From the NCBI GenBank assembly GCA_003489165.1, contig DNJG01000075.1, positions 1-13,830 of the forward strand: DNA of 13,830 nucleotides, read 5' to 3'. Position 1 is the first letter of the stretch. Each line of letters opens with the position of its first letter. This DNA comes from Nitrospinota bacterium (GTDB lineage Bacteria; Nitrospinota; Nitrospinia; UBA9942). The notes beneath the pieces are model-generated. The model searched no databases. It saw only the letters and a program-made list of their open reading frames with translations, and was not told the origin of the DNA. The translations under genes were made by a program, and so were the position numbers. This document shows, piece after piece, positions 6,390-13,311 of this stretch.

Positions 6390-6401
6390 CTGAGGACTGA
6401 T
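6325..6401 (+). repeat. Opposed heptad arrays forming a 26-bp imperfect hairpin before the pump gene
   Basis: Five CAGTCNN-type units (6325-6359) face four inverted GACTGNN units (6374-6401). Arms 6332-6357 and 6374-6399 pair with three mismatches in 26 positions around a 16-base loop. The S23 stop codon (6387-6389) and a GAGGA Shine-Dalgarno for the pump (6392-6396, ten bases before its ATG) both lie in the right arm. The hairpin could therefore mask the pump's ribosome-binding site unless S23 is being translated. Confidence 0.8.
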
Positions 6402-6406
6402 TTGTT

Positions 6407-9400
6407 ATGTGGCTTGCTGATACATCTATAAGAAGGCCGGTTTTTGCAACAATGCTCATCCTTGGGCTTGTTGTCCTTGGGGTTGTAAGTTATCCGAGAA
6501 TTGGTGTTGACCTCTTTCCAAAGGTTGAATTTCCTATGGTGAATATAACCACCACTCTCAGAGGCGCAAGCCCTGAGATAATGGACATAGATGTAGCGGA
6601 TAAGATTGAGGAGGCAGTAAACACAATAAACGGCGTGAAGACTATTGCATCAACAAGCACAGAGGGTGTATCTATGGTCATGGTGGAGTTTGTCCTTGAA
6701 AGGAATATTGACCTTGCCGCTCAGGATGTAAGGGAGAAAATCTCTGTAATAAGGTCAAGGCTTCCCAAAGACATTGATGAACCAATAATTGAAAAGGTTG
6801 ACCCTGATGCAAACCCTGTTATCTGGTTTTCCCTTACAGGAGAAAAGAGTGTCAGGGAGCTTTCCAGCTATGCCGATGAAGTTCTGAAGGAGCAGATACA
6901 GAGGGTAAATGGTGTTGGCGCTATAAGGCTGGCAGGATTGAGACAGAGGCAGGTAAGGATATGGCTTGATTCGGATAAGCTTAAATCCTATAAGATTACT
7001 GCACATGATGTCCTGAATGCTATTCGGAAGGAGAATGTTGAACTCCCGGGCGGAAGGATAGAGAGCAATACTAAGGAGTATTCAATAAAGGTAAAGGGGG
7101 AGTTTCCAAGGGTTCAGGATTTTAATGAACTTATTGTGTCATATATTGATGGTGCACCTGTAAGACTTATAGATATTGGCAGGGCAGAAGATGGGATGGA
7201 TGAGAAGCGCTCTATAGCCAGATTTAACGGGATGACTGCAGTTGGCATGGGTGTTCAGAAACAATCAGGAACAAATACGGTTGAGGTAATTGAGAGGGTA
7301 AAGAATGAGATTGAGAATATCAGAAAGACACTCCCGCCGGGGATGAGGCTTGAAGTGAGCTTTGACCAGTCAACATTTATAAAGCGTTCCATCAGTGAGG
7401 TTCAGCACCACCTGATATACGGAGGTATATTTGCCGTCATTGCAGTCTTTCTTTTTCTTAAGAATGTCAGGACTACCATCATAAGCGCCCTTGCAATACC
7501 AACTTCTATAGTGTCCACATTTACCATTATGAATATGTTTGACTTCACTTTCAACAATATGTCTATGCTTGCCTTATCACTTTCAGTTGGAATACTTATA
7601 GATGATGCCATTATTGTTATTGAAAATATATACCGCCATATTGAAGAGGGAATGAAGCCGATGGATGCCGCATCTGCAGCAACTTCCGAGATAGGGCTTG
7701 CGGTTATGGCAACAACTATTGCCATTGTTGCGATATTCCTTCCTGTTGCATTTATGAAGGGAATTATCGGAAGATTCTTCATGCAGTTTTCACTTACTGT
7801 AGTTTTTGCTGTGATGGTATCGCTATTTGTATCGTTTACACTTACGCCAATGTTGGCGTCAAGATATTTAAAAAGCAGTCATCAGTCATCAGTCATCAGT
7901 CATCAGTCGTCAGGGGGATGGTATAAGATAATTGAGAAATTTTACAGGCGGCTATTACAAATTGCTCTTAACAACAGAGCCATTGTGGTAATACTTGCAA
8001 CAGCTATATTTATATTCAGCTTATATATGACAAAATTTATTGGAAAGGAGTTTGTCCCTCAAGAAGACCAGGGGAGATTCATAGTAAGGCTCCAGTCTCC
8101 TATAGATTATTCCATTAATGAAGTTGATAAGATGTTTAAAAAGGCAGAGGATATTATAAGGGGCGTCCCTGAGGTAAAGACAGTTTTCTATGCACAGGGA
8201 TTCGGGATGGCAAGGGAGATAAATAAGGCGTCAATGTTCATAGGGCTTAAACCAAAGGCGGAGAGGGGAAGGATTCAGCAGCAGATAATGGCTGATGTGA
8301 GAAAAAAACTGAGGCAGATTCCAGGATTAAAGGCTTCGGCAGAGGATATTTCCCTTATTGGCGGCGGGCAGAGGATGGTACCTATTCAATATAGCATAAG
8401 GGGGAGGGATTTAAATGTACTTGGAGATTATTCAAAGGATATTGTCAATCAGTTTTCAAAACTTCCGGGAATTGTTGATATTGATACATCCCTTGAGGCA
8501 GGAAAACCCGAGGTGAGGGTTTATATAGACAGGGATAAAGCAGCAGACCTTAATGTTGATATAACGGCTGTTGCAGAGACAATAAATATTCTTATAGGAG
8601 GCGAGGCAGACGTATCTAAATTTAAGGATGAGGCAAAGGGGAGAAGATATGATGTAAGGATGAGGCTCGACCCGACTGACAGGAGAGACCCCGAAGATAT
8701 AGGAAGACTTTATGTAAGGTCAAGGGATGGGAGGGTTGTTGAATTATCAAATATTGTAGCAATTCAGGAGGCTGGAGGTCCAAGTGTTATAAACAGGGTG
8801 GACAGGCAGAGGGCTATAACATTGTTTGCAAATCTTGAAGGAAAGCCTCTCGGCGAGGCTAAGGGTGAGCTTGACAGCATATCAGCAAAGGTATTGCCTC
8901 CCGATTATTCAGGGAGATATAAAGGTGTTGCGGATATAATGGGAGAGTCATTTAAATATCTGATATTCGCTTTGGTGCTTGGAGTTGTTCTTGCATATAT
9001 GATACTTGCCGCACAGTTTGAGAGTTTTATCCACCCCATTACAGTCCTTCTCTCTATGCCTTTTTCTTTTATAGGCGCCTTCGGTGCCTTGCTTATAACG
9101 GGGAAAACACTCAATGTATTTAGTTTCATAGGGCTTGTTTTGTTAATGGGGCTTGTAAAAAAGAATGCAATACTCCTTGTGGATTATACAAATACATTAA
9201 GGGGGAGAGGAATGGAAAGGAGAGAGGCAATACTTCATGCAGGTCCGGTCAGATTGAGGCCAATATTGATGACCACAATTGCAATGGTATTTGGTATGAT
9301 ACCTGTAGCTATAGGGTTTGGAGAAGGCTCAGAGACGCGTGCACCAATGGCGATTGCAACAATAGGCGGGCTTCTCACTTCACTCTTTCTTACACTTATC

Positions 9401-9481
9401 GTTGTCCCTGTTGCTTATGATTTGTTTGATGCTATTCAGGAAAGACTCAGAAGAAAAAACAAATTGAAGATTGACTATTGA
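6407..9481 (+). CDS. RND multidrug efflux pump permease (AcrB/MexB, HAE1 type)
   Basis: A 1024-residue inner-membrane proton-driven pump that expels substrates through adaptor and channel. The start MWLADTSIRRPVFATMLILG is the typical first membrane helix. The proton-relay residues are present: Asp399-Asp400 in helix 4 (SVGILIDDAIIVIENIYRH) and Lys919 in helix 10 (LMGLVKKNAILLVDY). Two periplasmic loops with porter and docking domains and about twelve membrane helices fit the family length. A five-unit heptad array encodes a polar SSHQSSVISHQSS segment at about residues 490-502, in the central cytoplasmic region linking the two halves, where an insert is tolerable. Another array overlaps the last residues and stop. 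The RBS is GAGGA inside the upstream hairpin. It is cotranscribed with the adaptor and channel genes; the substrate is unknown. Confidence 0.96.
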   Translation: MWLADTSIRRPVFATMLILGLVVLGVVSYPRIGVDLFPKVEFPMVNITTTLRGASPEIMDIDVADKIEEAVNTINGVKTIASTSTEGVSMVMVEFVLERNIDLAAQDVREKISVIRSRLPKDIDEPIIEKVDPDANPVIWFSLTGEKSVRELSSYADEVLKEQIQRVNGVGAIRLAGLRQRQVRIWLDSDKLKSYKITAHDVLNAIRKENVELPGGRIESNTKEYSIKVKGEFPRVQDFNELIVSYIDGAPVRLIDIGRAEDGMDEKRSIARFNGMTAVGMGVQKQSGTNTVEVIERVKNEIENIRKTLPPGMRLEVSFDQSTFIKRSISEVQHHLIYGGIFAVIAVFLFLKNVRTTIISALAIPTSIVSTFTIMNMFDFTFNNMSMLALSLSVGILIDDAIIVIENIYRHIEEGMKPMDAASAATSEIGLAVMATTIAIVAIFLPVAFMKGIIGRFFMQFSLTVVFAVMVSLFVSFTLTPMLASRYLKSSHQSSVISHQSSGGWYKIIEKFYRRLLQIALNNRAIVVILATAIFIFSLYMTKFIGKEFVPQEDQGRFIVRLQSPIDYSINEVDKMFKKAEDIIRGVPEVKTVFYAQGFGMAREINKASMFIGLKPKAERGRIQQQIMADVRKKLRQIPGLKASAEDISLIGGGQRMVPIQYSIRGRDLNVLGDYSKDIVNQFSKLPGIVDIDTSLEAGKPEVRVYIDRDKAADLNVDITAVAETINILIGGEADVSKFKDEAKGRRYDVRMRLDPTDRRDPEDIGRLYVRSRDGRVVELSNIVAIQEAGGPSVINRVDRQRAITLFANLEGKPLGEAKGELDSISAKVLPPDYSGRYKGVADIMGESFKYLIFALVLGVVLAYMILAAQFESFIHPITVLLSMPFSFIGAFGALLITGKTLNVFSFIGLVLLMGLVKKNAILLVDYTNTLRGRGMERREAILHAGPVRLRPILMTTIAMVFGMIPVAIGFGEGSETRAPMAIATIGGLLTSLFLTLIVVPVAYDLFDAIQERLRRKNKLKIDY
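7876..7910 (+). repeat. Heptad array (CAGTCAT x4, CAGTCGT) inside the pump gene
   Basis: Five units in exact register, four of them identical CAGTCAT. They encode alternating Ser/His/Gln/Val/Ile (residues about 490-502) in the central cytoplasmic linker of the pump. The near-identity of the units suggests a younger or recently expanded array than those in the adaptor gene. Confidence 0.9.
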
Positions 9482-9490
9482 AGATTGAAG
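9463..9490 (+). repeat. Heptad array (ATTGAAG) across the pump stop codon
   Basis: Four units: ATTGAAG, ATTGACT, ATTGAAG, ATTGAAG. It supplies the pump's last residues (KIDY region) and its stop codon TGA (9479-9481). The unit sequence differs from the CAGTCNN arrays, but the 7-bp period is the same. Confidence 0.8.
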
Positions 9491-9492
9491 GC

Positions 9493-9510
9493 TTAAAAAA
9501 TATTTTTTAA
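9493..9510. repeat. 18-bp perfect AT palindrome between pump and channel genes
   Basis: TTAAAAAATATTTTTTAA is perfectly self-complementary. It lies after the pump stop and before the channel gene's AAGGAGG. It might be a weak pause or RNA-processing site, but it has no GC stem and could be compositional chance. Confidence 0.45.
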
Positions 9511-9544
9511 AATATTCAATAATCAATTAAAGGAGGGAGATAGT

Positions 9545-11107
9545 ATGAACAAAAAATTAATATTTGTTTTAACACTATTCACTGTTCACTGTTCACTGCT
9601 CACTGTTTCATGGGCTGCTGCAACCCGTGAAGAAAAAATTGAAGGTAAAAATGCCCTATTTCTTTCATTAAAAGAGACTGTTGCCCTTACACTTAAAAAT
9701 AACCTTGAGATATCAATTGAGAGGATAAATCCAAAGATTACAGAGACAGAGATAACAAGAAGTGAGGCTGAATTTGACTATAGTTTTAATGCCTCAACAT
9801 CTATCGGAAAAAACAGAATTCCCAGTGCATCTGCATTTGCAAGTCCCCCTGAGGCAGAGAATGAAGTATTCTCAGTTAGTACAGGTATAAAGAAGAGGGC
9901 ATCTGCAGGAACAAATTATCAGCTTTCTCTTGATACACAGAGGACAATGTCAAATTCAAAGTTTCAGGGACTAAAACCGCAATATACATCAAATCTGAAT
10001 CTCAGTGTAACTCAGAACCTCCTCAAAGATTTTGGTGTTGATGTAAATACTGCAAAGATTAAGATTGCAAGTAATAACAGGGATATATCAATTAATCAGT
10101 TAAAGAGCAAAGGAATTGTAATTATATCTCAGGTGGAGGAGATATACTGGGACATGGTTTTTGCTATAGAGGATTTAAAGGTGAAAAGGGAGTCCCTCAA
10201 ACTTGCACAGGATTTGGAGAAGAGAATCAGGATTCAGGTAGAGGTGGGGACTATGGCTCCTCTTGAAATTACACAGGCACAGGCAGAAGTAGCGGTGAGA
10301 GAGGAGGATGTAATTATTTCACAAAACAGGGTGGAGAGTACAGAGGACAGGCTTAAAAAGATTATAAATATTGAAGAGAAGGGTGGATGGGATTTGGCAA
10401 TTGTCCCTATAGATACCCCAAAAATGATGGCTGAGGAAATTATACTTGAGGAGAGCATGAAGACAGCCCTTGAAAATAGACCTGAATATTCGCAGGCAAA
10501 AACAGATTTAAAAAATAAAAATATTCAGGTGGAGTATAAAAAAAATCAGCTTTATCCAGCCCTGGATTTAATCGGAAGTCTTAAGCTTAACGGCATCAGC
10601 GGTGATGCAGAGGATGTTGCATTTAGTGGCAGTGTGTCAAGGAGTGGATACGGAGGGGACTATTTTAAGAGTTACGACAGATTAGTTTCGGGAAACTATT
10701 ATGACTGGAGTGTGGGGCTTTCGCTTCAGATACCCTTTGGAAACAGGGCTGCAAACAGCAGCTATACCGCTGCAAAGTTAGATGCTGAAAAGGGTATAAA
10801 ATCTCTTAAAAATTTGGAGCATCAGATATCTGTGGAGGTGCGGGAGGCAGTGAGGTTAATAGATACTAATAAAAAGAGAGTGGATACCACTGCGGTTTCA
10901 AGGAGACTTGCAGAAGAGAAACTGTCAGCAGAAGAGAAAAAGTTCGCTGTAGGTATGTCAACAAGCTTTAATGTCCTTGAATACCAGAGGGATTTGGTTG
11001 CTGCTAAGACGAGGGAGATTTCAGCAATAATTGACTACAATAAATCATTATTAAGTCTTGATAAAGTTAAAGGAACAATTCTGGAGAAGAATAATATTGA
11101 ATTATAG
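9545..11107 (+). CDS. TolC-family outer-membrane efflux channel protein
   Basis: A 520-residue outer-membrane factor that completes the tripartite pump. Residues 1 to about 24 are a signal peptide whose hydrophobic core is encoded by a heptad array (LTLFTVHCSLLTVSWAA). Two OEP repeats follow (roughly 40-250 and 285-510), rich in long helices such as the Gln/Glu/Ala-rich TMAPLEITQAQAEVAVREED and its second-half counterpart VGMSTSFNVLEYQRDLVAAK. The ATG at 9545 has a strong Shine-Dalgarno (AAGGAGG, 9530-9536). It is the last gene of the efflux operon, 63 bp after the pump. The next gene is convergent, 57 bp away, with no strong terminator seen. The family is clear; the exact partner is inferred from operon position. 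Confidence 0.92.
   Translation: MNKKLIFVLTLFTVHCSLLTVSWAAATREEKIEGKNALFLSLKETVALTLKNNLEISIERINPKITETEITRSEAEFDYSFNASTSIGKNRIPSASAFASPPEAENEVFSVSTGIKKRASAGTNYQLSLDTQRTMSNSKFQGLKPQYTSNLNLSVTQNLLKDFGVDVNTAKIKIASNNRDISINQLKSKGIVIISQVEEIYWDMVFAIEDLKVKRESLKLAQDLEKRIRIQVEVGTMAPLEITQAQAEVAVREEDVIISQNRVESTEDRLKKIINIEEKGGWDLAIVPIDTPKMMAEEIILEESMKTALENRPEYSQAKTDLKNKNIQVEYKKNQLYPALDLIGSLKLNGISGDAEDVAFSGSVSRSGYGGDYFKSYDRLVSGNYYDWSVGLSLQIPFGNRAANSSYTAAKLDAEKGIKSLKNLEHQISVEVREAVRLIDTNKKRVDTTAVSRRLAEEKLSAEEKKFAVGMSTSFNVLEYQRDLVAAKTREISAIIDYNKSLLSLDKVKGTILEKNNIEL
9573..9607 (+). repeat. Heptad array (CACTGTT x5) encoding the channel's signal-peptide core
   Basis: Five exact-register units: CACTATT, CACTGTT, CACTGTT, CACTGCT, CACTGTT. 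They encode LFTVHCSLLTV, the hydrophobic core of the signal peptide. The unit is the reverse-complement type of the CAGTCNN/CAGTGNN arrays, so this is the same kind of element in the opposite orientation. Confidence 0.88.
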
Positions 11108-11164
11108 TTAACTTGAGACTAAGAAGATTACACTATTAAAATCCGTGAAATCTGTAATTATAAT

Positions 11165-12211
11165 TTAATTTCTTAGCTTTGGGTTCAAGGCATCTCTTAG
11201 CCCCTCTCCAAACAGATTAAATGCAAGGACTGTGAGGAGGATTGTTATGCCAGGAGTATATGTAAGCCACGGTGCATCAAATATATATTTTTTCCCATCA
11301 GAGAGTATGTTTCCCCATGTAGCATTTGGAGGCGGAACTCCAAAACCGAGGAAGCTCAATGCAGATTCTGTAAGTATAGCCGATGCAATACCGATTGTGG
11401 CAGAGACAAGGACAGGGGCAATTGAGTTAGGGAGAAGATGAAGGAGGATAATCCTTAAATCTGGGACGCCTATTGACTTTGCAGCAAGTATAAACTCCTG
11501 CTCCCTTAGAGATAGTATGTCAGCCCTCACAAATCTTGCCGGTCCAACCCATCCTGTTATGCCTATTATTGCCATGATATTCCAGATACTCGGCGGCAAG
11601 AGTGCAATGACTGTTAGTATCAGAAAAAATGTAGGGAAACTAAGCTGAATATCAATAAGCGCGACAATCATGGTATCAATAGTCATGATATTGTATCTGC
11701 CAATCCTTATCATATTTTCGCCATAAAAACCTGCAATGCCTCCAATCAATACACCGAGGATTATGGAAATACCTACAGCCACAAAACCTACCGAGAGGGA
11801 TACAATAGCACCTTGAAGCATACGGGCAAATATATCCCTCCCTAATTCATCCGTTCCGAGGAGATATATTCCAAAAGATGGAAGATTCTCTTTTGGGACA
11901 GAATCTATTGTTGGTTTTGACAGAGGTGGTTTAAGCTTATCAGGAAGTCTTACCGTATGAGGGTCAAGAATAGGTTTCTCACCACTTGTAGTAAAAATCC
12001 CCATAATGGCTAAGGCAAAGAATATTAAAAGTATGACCATTCCTGCCATTGCCATCCCGTTACCTTTGAATACCATCCAGAAATCCTGAAAAGGTGTCCT
12101 TTCAGGGGGCATGAAATCATCTGATTGCGGATTGCGGATTGCGGATTGAAGATTTATAGGCTTTAACTCCGAACTCCGAATTCCGAACTCCGAACTTTTT
12201 TTATCTTTCAC
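11165..12211 (-). CDS. ABC transporter permease, peptide/nickel type (OppC/DppC family)
   Basis: An inner-membrane permease half of a peptide- or nickel-type ABC importer, 348 residues. The start is GTG at 12209-12211, overlapping the upstream permease stop as GTGA, with GAGGA seven bases upstream. Residues about 5-32 (SSEFGIRSSEL... and NLQSAIRNPQS) are encoded by two heptad arrays and are not family sequence; conserved OppC-type sequence begins near PFQDFWMVFKGNGMAMAGM. An internal ATG at 12115 (Met33) would skip the repeats but lacks a Shine-Dalgarno. The BPD_transp_1 domain carries the EAA loop EQEFILAAKSIGVPDLRIIL, which contacts the ATPase. About six membrane helices are expected. It is the last gene of its unit, convergent with the channel gene. 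The substrate is not determined. Confidence 0.92.
   Translation of the reverse strand: MKDKKSSEFGIRSSELKPINLQSAIRNPQSDDFMPPERTPFQDFWMVFKGNGMAMAGMVILLIFFALAIMGIFTTSGEKPILDPHTVRLPDKLKPPLSKPTIDSVPKENLPSFGIYLLGTDELGRDIFARMLQGAIVSLSVGFVAVGISIILGVLIGGIAGFYGENMIRIGRYNIMTIDTMIVALIDIQLSFPTFFLILTVIALLPPSIWNIMAIIGITGWVGPARFVRADILSLREQEFILAAKSIGVPDLRIILLHLLPNSIAPVLVSATIGIASAILTESALSFLGFGVPPPNATWGNILSDGKKYIFDAPWLTYTPGITILLTVLAFNLFGEGLRDALNPKLRN
12123..12192 (-). repeat. Two heptad arrays encoding the N-terminal extension of the C-type permease
   Basis: On the + strand, GATTGCG x3 plus GATTGAA (12123-12150), then a 14-base gap, then AACTCCG, AACTCCG, AATTCCG, AACTCCG (12165-12192). Both have strict 7-bp periods but different unit sequences. 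Read on the minus strand they encode Ser/Asn/Gln/Arg-rich peptide at the permease N-terminus, predicted to face the cytoplasm. Confidence 0.88.
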
Positions 12212-13167
12212 AGTTTTATCCTCGGGTCAACGAACATATAAAGCAAATCAGATACAAATGTCCCTGCAAGGACTAATACTGCCGAGAAAAAGTTCAGTGT
12301 GATAATAATTGGAAAGTCCCTTGCAAGTATAGCCTCATATCCCATCCTCCCCATACCGGGCCATGCAAATATAGATTCAATAATTACTGAGCCTCCTATA
12401 AGTCCCGGCAGAAGCATACCGAACATTGTAACAAACGGGAGGAGGGCATTCTTCAGTGCATGATTGTAATTCACATCATCGTCTGTAAGTCCCTTTGCCT
12501 TTGCAGTCCTTATATAATCCTGCCCGATTACCTCAAGCATCTGTGACCTGACATATCGGGAGAGTATTGCAATGCCTGCCGTCGCTTCAAGGATGGATGG
12601 CAATACGAGATGCCACAGCTTATCCATTGGTGTATACGGGAAGCCGATTCCCTCCCTTCCAAAAGTCCTCATGCCGAGGACAGGGACATTGAATACCTCT
12701 ACCACAAATATAATCATCACATAGGCGAGAAAGAATCCGGGAAGGGATATAAGGGTATACGAGAGAAATGTTGTCCATCTGTCAAATGTAAAACCTCTCT
12801 TAATTGCGGCATGGATACCAATAGGAAATGCCAGACACCATGTAAGTATTGTCCCTACAATAAAGAGCATGAGGCTATTGTAAAACCTCTCTGTTATCTT
12901 CCCCATGACAGGCTGGTTATCTTTAAATGATTTTAAGTTTCCTGTGAACAGCTTTTTAAAGAATAGGAGATATTGTATATGTAACGGCTTATCAAGGTCA
13001 AATGCCACCCTGTATCTCTCTAAATCATCTTTTGTAAAACGGGGATTAAGAGGATTTATCTGGCTCGGCTCACCCGGTGCAAGATGTATGATTAAAAATG
13101 AGATGACTGAGACAAAAAACAGTGTAATAAGTTTTTTATAAAGACTTTTTATGGTAAATACGAACAT
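12208..13167 (-). CDS. ABC transporter permease, peptide/nickel type (OppB/DppB family)
   Basis: A 319-residue inner-membrane permease, partner of the C-type permease encoded directly downstream. The N-terminal helix (ITLFFVSVISFLIIHLAPGEP) with the LAPG signature is typical of OppB/DppB. A large periplasmic loop follows, then the BPD_transp_1 domain with the EAA loop GQDYIRTAKAKGLTDDDVNY and a C-terminal end at VDPRIKL, as expected. The ATG at 13165-13167 has AAGGAAG a few bases upstream. It overlaps the next gene by 4 bp (GTGA), implying coupled translation. No substrate-binding protein or ATP-binding gene (OppA, OppD, OppF) lies on either side in the window, so this pair must work with components encoded elsewhere. 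Confidence 0.92.
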   Translation of the reverse strand: MFVFTIKSLYKKLITLFFVSVISFLIIHLAPGEPSQINPLNPRFTKDDLERYRVAFDLDKPLHIQYLLFFKKLFTGNLKSFKDNQPVMGKITERFYNSLMLFIVGTILTWCLAFPIGIHAAIKRGFTFDRWTTFLSYTLISLPGFFLAYVMIIFVVEVFNVPVLGMRTFGREGIGFPYTPMDKLWHLVLPSILEATAGIAILSRYVRSQMLEVIGQDYIRTAKAKGLTDDDVNYNHALKNALLPFVTMFGMLLPGLIGGSVIIESIFAWPGMGRMGYEAILARDFPIIITLNFFSAVLVLAGTFVSDLLYMFVDPRIKL

Positions 13168-13177
13168 ACACTTCCTT

Positions 13178-13311
13178 CTAAATTCTAAATCCTAATATCA
13201 AAATCTTAAACAAATTCAAATGACAGAAATTAAAGACTCTAAATAATGCTTGTTTTAGACATTTGGATTTTAATTTTGGCCATTGTTTAGTATTTAGGAT
13301 TTTGGATTTAG
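13178..13311. repeat. Long inverted repeat of CTAAATC-type heptads between glgP and the permease pair
   Basis: The outer arms, 13178-13198 (CTAAATT CTAAATC CTAATAT) and 13291-13311 (reverse complement CTAAATC CAAAATC CTAAATA), match well. A second inner pair, AAATTCAAATGAC (13212-13224) with GACATTTGGATTT (13258-13270), matches 11 of 13. The right outer arm encodes the last five residues and stop of glycogen phosphorylase. It fills the 126-bp gap; no clear promoter is seen there. It could act as a large hairpin terminator or insulator. Confidence 0.75.

Noticed and set aside
6490..6681. Minus-strand open frames inside the pump gene (also near 6755-7006, 7402-7782 and 8905-9129)
   Set aside because: They lie opposite a well-conserved RND pump frame and show no recognizable protein features; they are shadow frames.
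5788..7910. CRISPR array
   Set aside because: Units are 7 bp in direct tandem with no spacers, and no cas genes are present.
11108..11164. Possible terminator between the convergent channel and permease genes (ATTACA 11127-11132 with TGTAAT 11153-11158)
   Set aside because: The stem is only 6 bp with a 20-base loop and no proper T-tract, too weak to call. AATCCGTGA/AATCTGTAA hints at another short repeat, but it has only two imperfect units.
12610..13141. Plus-strand open frames opposite the B-type permease gene
   Set aside because: The permease frame has clear family motifs throughout; the opposite frames have none.
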